Assembly (NCBI GenBank): GCA_038503065.1
Contig: JBCAMK010000014.1
Location: forward strand, 620,001 to 684,000
DNA length: 64,000 nucleotides
Direction of reading: 5' to 3'
Source of the DNA: Paragyromitra xinjiangensis
Taxonomy: Eukaryota > Ascomycota > Pezizomycetes > Pezizales > Discinaceae
Positions 10,512 to 22,608 of the stretch are shown piece after piece. Position 1 is the stretch's first letter. Every line of letters begins with the position of its first letter. The notes under the pieces are model-generated. The model had not been told where the DNA came from. It ran no database searches and worked only from the letters and a program-made list of their open reading frames with translations. A program made the translations under genes and the position numbers.

Positions 10512-13500
10512 ATGAGCGGAACAGTCATATCCCCCGTCCAAGAACAGACTCTAACCCCCCACAAATTCGTCGAAACCAACTTCTCCCGTCCACAAACAGC
10601 ACGTTCTAAGAAGGCCCCATCAATTCCCGAACTTCCCTCACAATCCACAGACTCGCTCTCCCGTCGGCGCGATTCTGGCCTCGCGACAAGTATTACGCCA
10701 GAAATTCCCACGCGACGCGGCCGCATACCAGCTTTCGACAGCTCTTCCGCCCCACCGGTGCCAGCTCTACAAACAGCTTCCGTGCCACCGAAAACGGCTG
10801 GGGGAGCTGCGCCGAGCATCGCCGATGGGAAATCTATCCGTTCACAGATGGCGGCGTCCATACTGTCGCCAGAGGATGAGGTGTTGTCACTCAAAGTGCG
10901 GTCTCTCTACGATTCTGGTGTTGGTACCGGCGGGAGTGACGCGGGGAGCCAATTCAGTAAGAGGGTGAGCAGTGTGATGGAGGAGGGGAAGCGGATGAGC
11001 CGGGTCTCAAGGAATAGCTTTATTGTGGGAAGGAATTCATCATCAGGGGATGAGGGTGGAATCGCAGAAGGGGTGGAAGGGATTGAAAGTGTGTTTCAAG
11101 GAGGAGATACAAGTGAGGCAGCGGGGAATAGGAATAGTGTAGCGGCAGTGGAGGAGAGGAGCGAATTTTTGAGGGCTGGGGGTGCTGAGGATTGGGAGGA
11201 TGTGGATGGGAGGGATGTGGACCGGTTGGTTTATCCTTTTCTTTAATTTTTCCCAGACATCTATCAAAATTTCCCCCAGTCCTTTTTTTCTCGAAAACCT
11301 CCTCTGGACAAGAAATTCTCGTTCTCTACGCGCCTAATCCTTTTTCCCCATTACTCCATACACCATCACTCGACTCTTCTAGACATCACGTGATCTCGAA
11401 ACCCCCACGATCATTTCCCCTTCCCAAAATTTACCCCAAACACTTCATCTACATATGCTGATAATCACCTCTAGATATGGTTTTATAAACCCCACCTACC
11501 TTCCTTCAACACCGACCGACCCCACCACCAACACTGCTCCACAACCCGCACCCACAACCCGGCCTTTCGCCCCACCCAAACGCATCTCCACCGCCCTGCA
11601 CCTCCACTCAAAAATTCCGCAAAAACGAACACATCATCTCCACCTGCGTCTCTCCCCATTTTCTAATCCTGCGCCTGAAATGCTGCGTTCTCCGCTCCCG
11701 GGCGCCTCTGCGGCGCTACGCGAGAAGGAGAATAGTAGAGCGAAGAAATGGCGGGATATGGCGGTGGTGAGGAAGAGGTCGGAAAGAGGGGATGAGGGCG
11801 GGAAGGGAGGTGGTTGTGAATGGGGGTTTGTTACGAGGAATCCGAAGTTAGTGTCGAGGACGTGGAAGGGGATTCCGGATTGTTGGAGGGCTGCGGCATG
11901 GCATGCTTTTTTGACGGCGAGTGCGAAGAGCAGGGGGATTGGGAAAGGAGATGGAGAGTTGGTGGAGATTTATGCTGTAAGAACCCCACTCTCGAACTTG
12001 TTAAGAGAATGTGAAGGAAGGATTTTGTGGGACGGGTCTTCGGCGGTTTGGCCATGCCGAGAAGGGAAATGATCGGAAGGGAAGGAAAGATACATGTCGG
12101 AAGAGGACATGAGCATCTACCCTTCTTTGTTCTGGAAGTTGGAGACTCTCTATGAGGCAAACTACTGAAGGGCTCACCACAATACGACAACGAAAGATGA
12201 GAAGAAATGTAGACAATTAAATTTATTTTTACTAACAACTCCTAGGAATTCACACTTCGTCCCTCCGCTGATGATGTTCAAATCGACCTCGACGTTCCGC
12301 GCACCATCAACAGTCATATAATGTTCCGCCAGCGCTACCGTGGTGGCCAACGCCTACTGTTTCGGGTCCTTCATGCATTATCACTCTACTTCACTAGTGT
12401 TGGATATGTGCAGGGCATGGCGAGTCTTGCAGCGACCCTGCTGTGTTATTATGACGAGGAAACAGCCTTTGTTATGCTCGTCAGGATGTTCGAGTTGAGG
12501 GGACTGGAGAAGCTTTATCAGGCAGGCTTTGAAGGGTTGATGGTGGCGCTAGAAGAGTTTGAGGGGGGGTGGATTAAGGGGGGAACTGTGTGCAAGAAGT
12601 TGGTAAGTGCGAGTTTTCTTTCTTCTCTTCTCTTGCCTCCCAGGCATTATGTCCGTCCCTCGTATGTTTCGGAGAGGGGGAAGCTGTAGTGACTTCAAAC
12701 CATCGCCGTCCCGAAGGTCGGTGAAGTGTTCGGGGATAAATCGGAGGTACCCTGAACTAGCGATTCTCCTAGCTCAAGGAAGGCCTTTGGCAGCGGAGCT
12801 TTAGACTTGCTACCGGGGAATCAACGCCGCGCTAGGGATATTACAGCTGCTAGTGAGGGACGCCTTTATGGTGGATCTCCGCGCTGACTCCTAAGCTCAA
12901 CATGAGGACAGGTGGTTAGCTTTGCTACAGAAGTGTTGTGCTTATACAATAGCCAGACCTTCTGCACGAAGATCTCGTAGTGAAAGTCTCTAGTTGCTCG
13001 TTAAGACCAAAAGCCTAGTTCTCTCCCGAGTTAGAGTGTTACCGGCTTCCGGGTTTTCACTGGTTCGCGGGAAAACCGTTAAGAATGTGTCACGGACGCT
13101 AGGGCCCAAACTAACACTACCTTTAGAGCAACTTAGGCATCGGCCCAACAGCCTACGGCACACGCTGGTATCTAACACTTTTTAATTACAGCATGCCCTT
13201 CCCCGCACAACTCCGAGTCTGGGACGTGTTCATGTTACTTGGCGATCCAGACCCAACACCCACCTCGGCATCTTCCAGGTTCTTCGCAGCTAAGTCATCG
13301 ACATCTGTGAACGAAGTGGGGGTCGAGGGCGAGGTTGGATTTGGCGGGACGCTGGACATTTTGCATGCGACGAGCGCGGCGCTGATTGACAGCATGAAGG
13401 AAATTATCATCAAAAGCGATTTCGAAGGCGTAATGAAAGTGCTGACGAGTTGGATCCCGGTTAAGGACGAGGAGCTGCTGATGAAAGTCGCAAAGGCGGA

Positions 13501-13576
13501 GTGGAAGATGAGGAAGAGGCGACGAAGCCGGGGAGGTTCCGTTGGTGGGGCACCGGGGAGGGCTAGTTTGGGTTAG
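10512..13576 (+). CDS. TBC-domain protein (Rab GTPase-activating protein)
   Basis: Exons 10512-11224, 11475-11976, 12246-12602 and 13127-13576 join in frame to 673 residues. The first 235 residues are Ser/Pro-rich. The TBC domain runs from about 330 to 560: IPDCWRAAAWHAFL, the arginine-finger motif IDLDVPRT (Arg424), the glutamine finger YVQGM (Gln461), and YGTRWYLTLFN followed by FPAQLRVWDVFMLLGD. These are the catalytic residues by which TBC proteins speed GTP hydrolysis on Rab proteins, so the gene should act in membrane traffic; which Rab cannot be told. The last join was set by the family sequence: the AG at 13125-13126 restores LGIGPTAYGTRW in frame, whereas the AG just before the ATG at 13193 lies inside the exon. 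Introns are 250, 269 and 524 nt, far longer than in neighbouring genes, and the first donor (GTTGGT) is weak. Confidence 0.88.
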
Positions 13577-16500
13577 GAACAACCTGTTGCTTATCCTCAG
13601 GCTCTTCATGCCTTGCACGAGCAAGGAAGTGCTGAATTAGTCTGGGCCAACGTTTTTGGTTTGAGTAAAGAGGACTGAGAGTTTAGAGCGGCACTCTGGT
13701 GGTGGTGGTTGTGAGGTGATTGGGGTTGATTGAAAGCCTGCAACCCCTCTTTTGCTGGCTGGTGGGAAGGTGCAGCGGACGGGATGTCCGGAATGAAGGC
13801 TTTTGGCTTGCGTGTTTGTCTGCTACACCTACTTCCCTGTACGATTCTTCAGGGATTATTTGGTGAGTTTGGATCGGCTGGCTTCGGACGTCGACACCTG
13901 GCATGCACTCATGCCTTTGTACAACACATTTTTTTCTTAGGTTGTTTATTACTGTTATCCTACTACTCTTAATGGTTGTTTCCCTTTTATGCAGGATTTT
14001 TTATGTGGTGATGGGGATTTGATGGGAGGGAAAGAGTGGAGATTGGAGTCCTTTCCGGTGTTTCATTTCGATACGGTACTTTGGATATTGTGGCGGTACG
14101 GGTGGCGGTGGCTAATCGATAGGTCCCTTTGTCTCACCAGTCGTCTCATGTCTCAGGTTTTGCTTTTTTTTCGGGGTTTTTCTTTTCTTTTAGTTTTTCG
14201 GTTTTGACTCATGATCATTGGCCGTTTTTCTTTTCTTTTCTCCTTCCGCTTTGCTTTTTTTCTTCCTTTCAGTCTTTTTCTAGAGGTTACTAATCTGGCT
14301 GGTATTCTCCCGTGTTCTTTTGTGTCAAAACTCTATATCTCTATTTCTATTTCCTTCACTTTGTCTGGAGTAGAGGGTACCATTTGGTATTGTTTTTAGG
14401 TCAGGTCTTTTCCCTCTGTTGATACAATCTTGGAGGCGGTTTCCACTTTTATTTATGGGTTTATGTAGCGCTATCTATGCCATGGTATGTCTGCTTTCGT
14501 GTGTTTACCACATCTAACTCGTGTCCGTTCGTCTTCTTCTCCTAGTGCACTATGAGATAGGCTGTCCGTGGCGGTCTTATTTGTTTATCATGGCATACTA
14601 CATATCTCTAGAAATTTACCGTTCCTTCAATTATTATTCGTGTGTTACATTTGCTGACTCGCTTTTTCTTGCACTCCCAAAAAAAAAAAAGATGAATCAT
14701 GATATCGAATCGCCAGATCGATTGCAATGCCTAGCTCAAATTCGCAACCAGCCAAGTTCTTAACTACAGGTCCATCAAATGAACCACAACCAAAACACAG
14801 CTATAGTGCCAAGCGTGCTAGTGCGTCTACTGATTTCTCAAAAACGAGTTTCATTGAAGCAAAAGGAAATGAATCGATATGTCGGACCCGCTGCAATAAT
14901 AAAACAATTACCTCGGCTTCCCAACATTATTGGCCTCGCTTGAGATCTGGAGATGAAAAGCGGAGATGTAAGGCCCGTAAACCTGACTTTTCCGCATCCC
15001 GAGTGTTCTGGGAGAATTGCGCAACGCGTAGCCGCACAGTAGCTGCAGCAAGGATGAAGCTGGATGCTCATCCATGTCCATTCAAGGCGAGCTGACAGCT
15101 TTGGGGTAGTCTGCATGGCAGACGACAGCCCCGTCTTGCCTTGATGCAACTTCCAAACAGGGAACTTTGTTGTTATTGTTGTGGTTGCAATACGTTCGGT
15201 GATAGGCGGAAAGAGACGAGAACGAAGATTGATGGTGGTGTTTGCTTTGAACAGGTGTGTTTTGGGTGCTTACATGTGATTATGATACGCTGACCTGCAA
15301 TGGTGGCTTGTGCTAGGCTAGTTTCGAGCGGTAGTTATACAGGAATCCTCCAGAACTTATGCTATGCTCAGGGATGCAAGGCTACATGGCGTCTAAAAAT
15401 GCTGGGAACCTTCCAAGAGAATTGCTATTTTGGCCTAGACGATAAACTCGAATAGGCAGAGAGAGTTGGTGCATATGCAGCTCATCTGAAGAAATCTTCG
15501 AGAAATCCTAGAGGGCTGAAGAACCAGGCCAAAAACGTTAACAGATTCGTGGGGATCATACAGCTGGAGCAATTTTCCGTCAATCGTTTCTAACGAAGGC
15601 TTTGATCCAGAGCCGGTAGTTGATAATTTCTGCCGCCGCTCATGTGTCTACCGCCTAGGTACATGCCACGACCTTCCATACTACTCGTTCCAAATTTCGG
15701 GCTGCACCTGCTCTGTTGACTGGCTGTGATTCCAGATAGAATGAAAGGGATTAGCTAGTCCCATTTCTAGTCTAAAATCACATTCCATAGACCTAGAAGC
15801 ACGAAAGGTCCTAAAAGTTAATGAGGAAGTGAGGGGGACGTATTTTTATACGCAGTGGATGCTGACTTCGAACCGAGTGACCACCTACATACTTACGTTA
15901 CCCAAAAGGTAATCGCAAACCAAAAAAGTGCACCATCCCACGGCCGCGGAAAGCGAACGAGGTCGCACAAAGGTTCGCCTTGGGGGCCTTTTCAGATGGC
16001 GTTCTGCGTGCACCGGGGTTGGAGCCTGTCTCGGACTCTTCTGCATGTCATATATATATTTTTCAATACCGGTTTCTGCTAGTCTATCGAGGGGCTCGTT
16101 TCAGATTCAATAATTTCAAGTCTTATGCATATCCCGACAATTTCTATACTTTCCTCTCCTCTTTGTGATACAATTTCAAGCCCTTGAGGCACTGCAGTTG
16201 GGTTCGCATGACCACGCGCAGTTTGCTTGAATAGCAGTGGCAAGGGAGGACAACAGACCAATCAAATTGGATTCAGAATGTCTTTACCATCTTTAAAATG
16301 ACAAAACCCACAGGTATTTGATCATCAACAGCACATTTACCAAATTTATTTGACTCAAAGGCACAAAAATGCACGGGATTTTAGGACCCTGTCAAAGTTG
16401 AACGTCAGCCGCATGCTTCTGAGAGTCGGGCTGCATAACGTAACAGTAAACCGTGATAATTAATCGAGATGAACTAATAGGTTAATTTCACGAGCCCAAT

Positions 16501-19500
16501 GGCACCGTTATTAATATATATAAGCAATCTAAACCAAACTGCAATGTACCCCATCGTCTCTACTCCCAGTCAACCAAATATATTTATTTGGCCGGGCAAA
16601 CGTTTCAATAGTCTAGTCAATGGGCCGTGGCTACAGCCCACAATATCTATCATCGCGATCACGAGGGGTTACAAGTGGGGTATTGCTCCTGTTACGCGTG
16701 ATCGACATTCATTAGTAGTTGTGTACCGCATCACAGTATCGAGGTGTGGCTGAGAAGAAACCTATCTGGAAAACAGTGAAGAGGCATAACTATGGCGCAA
16801 GAAAACCTCCCATCTAGCCTAAAGGTGGTTTGTTTCAACAACGCTTCTTTTGAGACAGCGCCTAACGTAGCGCTCTTTGCTTTTTTTCCTCTTCTTCCCC
16901 TTCGAGCCGTTTTCTCCTTTAGGGTTGATCACGTCTACGGCAGACGAGCGCGCAGGGTCCGTGTCATCAATGATCCGATGCGCAATAATCCGTGATGGCT
17001 CGCTTGTTCGCTTGGCGCGTGCATTCTTGTTTTTTCCCGAGATCCCTTGGTAAACGGTTGCTCCTGAGACACGGACTATTGTATCGGGGATTTGATGCCT
17101 GGACTGATGGGGAGGGATTGGTGTCATCAGTTGTCACTCGTCTATATAATACGGAATCCTATGGGTTTTCTGGCACAAGTCCCAGAGTTATAATACTGAA
17201 AAAAAGTCACAAGTAAAAACACAAATGTTGGCAAGATTGAAGAGAAGAAACCATGGTATTCAAGAGCGAGACGGTTTAATGAGGCGGGGCGAGCAAAAAT
17301 TTCGGCTGACTTAAGCCCAAAAGTAGCGTCAAATAGCAGGTCGATACATAAGCAGGTTGGGGGCTGAAAAACAACCTACTGGTATGCCCGACGAAGTCAG
17401 AAAGGGCAGGCAAGGAATGTAGATAAACAGCCTGAAATGCGGTATATTCGCGCATCACTAGCCCGTGCATACATATATCTCCCATGGGCTGAATTTATGG
17501 TATGGGACTATAGATCCGAGCTCGTATTATTTTCTATATATATCCGACACCACAATATAGTGATATCAGAGTCTTGTATCCGTTATAAGGCTTGGATAGG
17601 CCGCCCTTTTTAGTTTTGGTTCGAGATACATATCGTCCCGAATCAAATACCGACACAAATGATTTTGCTTCGCGGGCCAGTGCCTATCCTTGGGCCATAC
17701 TGTCCCACATTACGTCTTATCTCACGAGTAGCAGGATACTTGTTTGCCTCGTTCCGGATACTCCACTTGAAAAGTTATACACAGCTCTACTGCAATGTGT
17801 AGTAATCCTTGGCAGGACGCAGAGATTTGAGTAAGCCTAATGTTTTACAATAGTCTTGAGAAACAGCTGTTCCGTTGAATTTAAACCTCCAATTGCCTTG
17901 TCCAACCAGCTTCCTGCACGTTGAAGACGCAAACAATTACGATCTGTCGTCGCATGTCGCGTGCCTATATGCCAGGCCGACCCTTGGTACATTGCTAATT
18001 CTATATAATTAATCAGATAAGGTACCACCGTAGCCCTTAAACCCTTGCACGGTATTTACGTGTAGTTGTCGTAACTTACCTCAATTTTCACTAGGCTCAC
18101 AGTAGGCAGGAATAGCCAAATTTTTCCGTAGTGAAGCAAGATATTTGGAATAATTTTCCTAATTTGTGGCTCTTTGTGTGAATTAGGGCGATTTTGCCGC
18201 TAAAGTGACGCTGCATGCTTGACGGCTCTAGTTGATACAATCTAAGTTTGAAAAAAGTTTCGGATCTAGTATAACATGCCATAACTAGGGCGGGATGTCT
18301 ATTACTATAAAGCTGTATTGAAACATTTGCGGAATAGCATGTACTTATCGTGCAGTTTGCTAAGATACCAAGCGCGGGTACTTATGAGCACGTGGAAAGT
18401 TGAAGCTGGCGCCCAAAACGACCAGTGTTGACAATATTTCAATCTCAACGGGATCACTGCACTTAGTCATCAAGTGTATGCAACCCTTTTAAAGTTAGCG
18501 TATTTACCTGCGTACAAGATGGCCACGGAGCTCGCCTGGAAGCGGTGGCCACAGGTGAGGAATGACGAATAGATGATAGAGGTTTACACTCCGGCTGCGC
18601 CATCGCGGCGCCGCCGATCCTGCCCGAAATTCTGCGCGCAGAGATGGCAAAAGAATGTGCTTAGGGGAAATGATTCCTCGGGTTTATTGAGGGAATTTAG
18701 ATAATCCTCTCTACCCACTATTGGGCTACTTTACTAGAGTATAGACAGGTAACTGCATCTTTAAATTGACGGTTTGTTGGGGTCCCTGGACGCAGGTCTT
18801 TGGGACGCAGGTCGCCCAGCCGCTATGAATTGGCGCTTCAGGCATGCGAAAAATGTAAGCCAAGACTTAGATGCATCGTCTTCCGATAAAAAGTTAAAAC
18901 GTTACCGCTTTACAAAGAGCAAAACGTCACACTATCGCCCGAGCGGGATGAATGCAAAGAGGTATTCGTTATCTTTCGTCACGCGTTATCACTCGTGTGC
19001 CGACGTCCGACGACTCTCGTTATTTTTCCTACTATCAACAAATAAGAGGAGTCCTACCAGGTCTTTCCGTTAGGTTATTGTGGGATCGATGTCTCAGATA
19101 GATTTTAGGGGTCTTCAAGGCATGCGTATGTCGTCCAACCAATCCTGCATTCCATCTAACCCCAACCGCAAGTACTAATCTCCACAGCAGATTCTAGCAA
19201 AAGTCTCACATACGGAGATCACAAAAGCTTTTTTCCCATCGTGGGCCAGTTTTCAACGCAGATCGTCCTTGGTCAGTAGCCAGGCTTTATATCTATCCGG
19301 AATTGTTAATGTACAGTACAGGTGAAGACTTGTTAGTGCTTGATTTTCCTCATCCATCGTTTAGGGTAGAGAACAGTGCGTCCAGCATATTTCCAACTTT
19401 AGGCCGCATGAGTACGGCAACGGAAAATGAGTTCCTTGGGGGTATTCATCCCAAAATAACAACAACAGCGCTAAAAAGAGACACGCCAGAGCTAGTCCAG

Positions 19501-22500
19501 AACCAACAGAGAAACCGCAAAGCGGGGTATAGAGTCAAATTCTTCATGCATAGTCACTGCTTAAAGAGCAAACCTGTACCTACCAAGGGATGCTGAAAAC
19601 TCACAGGCTACTTAGGGCCACGGCTCATGAACGACACAATATACTCAGAGATGCGGTAGATGCCGTCACCCGTTTTTTCCTGTGGGTTTTCTGCCCGAGG
19701 CCGTCTTGCTCAAGACTCTTACTAGGAAGTAGCGAGGAGCCGGAAAGAGAAAAAAGCTACTTTCCTGCAATCTTCGTCAAGGATGTGCGGAAAGGACTAA
19801 GCTTGATGAACCTGGTCGGGCAACGACATAATTTGGTTTTGGGCGAATTGTAGTCACACAGGAGGGCAAGGAACGGGTAGTAAACAAGAATGAGATGGAC
19901 GGAAGTAGAGAGAGACAAACATTGATAGGCATGTACCTGCGGGACCATGTGCTCATGGGCTTTTAGGGCAGCTATAGAAGCACGTAGGAAACGCGACACC
20001 GTTCTGTCGGCATGAGGATGACCTCTTTGGTCTGTCGCTCAAAACGCTCGCAACCAATGAATGCCAATAACCATCTTCTCGGGTCGGGTCGCCCCTCATG
20101 ATCCTCCGCAAGAAGCGAGCAGACGTCAGATACAACCTTGAAAAGATGAAACAGCTAGCCACTGGATAGGGTAGTCGGTTCCGACCTGTCTTGACTGCTG
20201 ATCCATGACGAGTCGGTGGGATTCAAGTTGAACCGAGCTGTTAACAGACCCCTGGATGGCTTATAGTCGCAACACGTTTTATCCCCAGACCCTGGAACCT
20301 AGTCTTACTGCGAAGAATGCCCAAATCGGAAATTTGTGAATGACTCGCTAGACCTTTTTGCTCTTTCAAACGTTCAATAATCATCTCGAACATAGCTCCC
20401 CCAAATCAAATGTGCGTCTCTAAGTGGTGTTCCCAGGAATTTGTCGGATTTCGCCCTCCGACACATGCTTCTTATTTTTGGTGCAATCTGTTCCCACTCT
20501 GGTAGGCTGCTGTATGCAGATGGGACTCGCAGAACAGCAAGATATCCCGTTTTGTCTGTTTATTTACCTTTGCATGGTGTGGGAACTTGACTTATCGAGA
20601 TATCCCGCATGGTTCCGGTAGGGCTAAGGCACTGCCCAAATTCGTTCGGCTCTTGGAGGCGCCGGTGATCGAATATGGCGTTTTCCCAATGATTTTCCCT
20701 CATGATTTTTACGTAGGTGGCCTAGCTATAGCAGGGAATCTAGGTTCGTTGGTTTGATATCTTTGCCCTTCATCCCCGAGGGGACAAAACAAATGATAAA
20801 GCCTCTTTCCAATCGAGCTCAGTACTAGCCTCATTTTTCCCATCACTGAAACTTCGCTTCGTGCCGAAAGTCATTTCTTTCAACCCTCGTCGTGGCGCGA
20901 TCCTGTATCCAGATTACAAGCTCCCCACGGTTTCAAGTTCACACATCGTGCAGGAGCCGTCTACTCTATTCCAACTACTTCAGATTGCAGCACCAATTGA
21001 TTACTGTTGTTTTTACTGGTGTTTACCGTATTCGGCTCGTTTCTGCGAAAGAAGAAGCCCCATCAATTCCACAGGGAGATTTAGAGGAAATTGTTACCAG
21101 TTGCTGATCAGATCCCGCTATCGTGGAGCTGGCTCGTTGGAGTAGGATAAACTGGCTTATCCACCGATCCGCATAATTCCAAAGGAAGTTTAGTGTCTCG
21201 GGGAGGCTGCTAGCACAAAGAGTGGGTGCGCCGTGAAAACGATTGTCTCAGACCAGAAAGAGCATCCGTGCAACGACCAACCACACACCGTCGGCCGTTG
21301 ACTTGCTTTTCTTGCAGAACGACGACGCATGCTTCCCACGCGTGCACCACGCTTCTTCTTTTAGTCTTTTTTTCCTATTTACAATTTTATCTCTTTCTTT
21401 TTTCTCTTCCTTAATTTTCCCTATTATTTTATTTTTCTGCCTTCTTTGCTTCTATCCAGGATCGGTTACCGTTTTAAGAATCAAGCAGCTCTGTCTGGGC
21501 GTTGGGTGCTCGTTCACTCCTTCCTTCATCCCGGGGTCGCTCCTTCTATCCACAAGGCTTTGTTTTTTTCTTTCCCATCTTATTTTTATCTTTCTCACTT
21601 TGGTTTATTTTTTGGGGATTTCTTACTTTCCAATTTTTTTCTTTCCCATTTCATTCCTTTTTTTTCTTCTTTTCCCCACCTTCACTTGAAGTTTCTCGCT
21701 GGTGTTTTTTTTTCGCAGGAGCCACAAGCGGCAGAGAGTCCTCACCAAAAACGCTGCTGCAAGTCAATTGCTCAACTAAGACGACGAGGCGATTTCTACA
21801 GGTCGTCTGAGCTTGCTGGCAGAGCTACATCCTGCGTGTCCTCAGCAACATCCACGACGTTACGCCTGTCCCGTTTGCAGCCGCAGCCCTTCGCAGCCCT
21901 TGGTTGATCTCTTCTGCCTTTCGTGTTTCGTCCAGGGTAGCAAAGCTCCGCTCCCTACCTGTCTGCTTCCTGTGTGCAAGACAGACGCGCATAGATACCT
22001 GCTACAGCGTCCGCGTACGTAGAGAGTACACAGATTGCGGCTGGAACTCGCGTGTTCGCCTGAAGCCCTTCGCCACAAACACTGCTGTTACCCGTAGTGC
22101 CTCCACTGTGAGTTGCTGCTACTGAAGGTGTTGCTGCTCCGCCAACGTCCCACTGTGCCCGCTTACCGGCCATTATATCCCTTGTGAGTGCTGAAAGTGT
22201 TTATGTGAGTGGTGTATTGGGTGTGCTTGTGCCTATATCTGTGCCTATCCACTGTTTGTTGTATTACCTATCTGAGCCTGGGTGTGTATGTTGTTTCTTT
22301 TTGTTTAGTCGTTCATAAAGTTCAGCTTTTTTTCCGATTCCCTTTTAGAACCCTTTCTAGTGGATTTCTAGTACACACACTGGAAATATTACACCCGCAC
22401 ACCATATAGGCCTAGTCGAGACACCAACGACATCTGTGACGCTAATCTTATTTTTCGCCTTTCGCAATGTCTAGGTAATCCGGCTGTTGTCGATGCTTCG

Positions 22501-22608
22501 GACTTCCAGTGGTAGTTTTCGAATCCGCTTCTCCTCCAAAGCACACCGTTCGTAGCGGCCACGCGGGCATCTTAAGCTTCCCGGAGGGCTCGACCTCATC
22601 TCTTTTCC
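13577..22608. other. 9-kb gene desert
   Basis: I find no supportable gene. Open frames are short, occur on both strands and have no family features. Base composition varies (GC-rich near 18590-18650, T-rich elsewhere). No clear long terminal repeats, transposase or reverse transcriptase fragments are visible. The part from about 21340 to 21720 is very pyrimidine-rich with many T runs and, with the next kilobase, may be the promoter and long leader of the gene at 22609. The rest could be decayed mobile DNA, but no direct evidence shows this. Confidence 0.5.
21340..21720 (+). promoter_or_regulatory. pyrimidine-rich tract, putative promoter/leader
   Basis: Roughly 380 bases on the plus strand are dominated by T and C, with repeated TTTTT and CTTTC runs. 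Such tracts mark promoters and transcription start regions in filamentous fungi. It lies about 0.9 kb before the ATG at 22609 on the same strand, so assignment to that gene requires a long or spliced leader. Several hydrophobic frames here are artefacts of the T-rich composition. Confidence 0.35.

Noticed and set aside
13187..13193. AG just before an ATG as an intron acceptor of the TBC gene
   Set aside because: The bases upstream encode YGTRWYLTLFNYS in the same frame, a conserved TBC motif, so this AG is inside an exon and the acceptor is at 13125-13126.
14727..15149. 122-residue plus and 103-residue minus frames
   Set aside because: They overlap on opposite strands, have no domain or membrane features and no neighbouring exons.
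15855..15885. GGTTCGAAGTC on the minus strand as a tRNA box B
   Set aside because: No stem flanks it and no box A lies at a suitable distance, so it is not a tRNA gene. No complete tRNA gene was found in the window.
21243..21907. Hydrophobic frames of 102-153 residues that look like membrane proteins
   Set aside because: They are three overlapping frames in a T/C-rich promoter-like tract; Phe/Leu/Ser richness comes from base composition.
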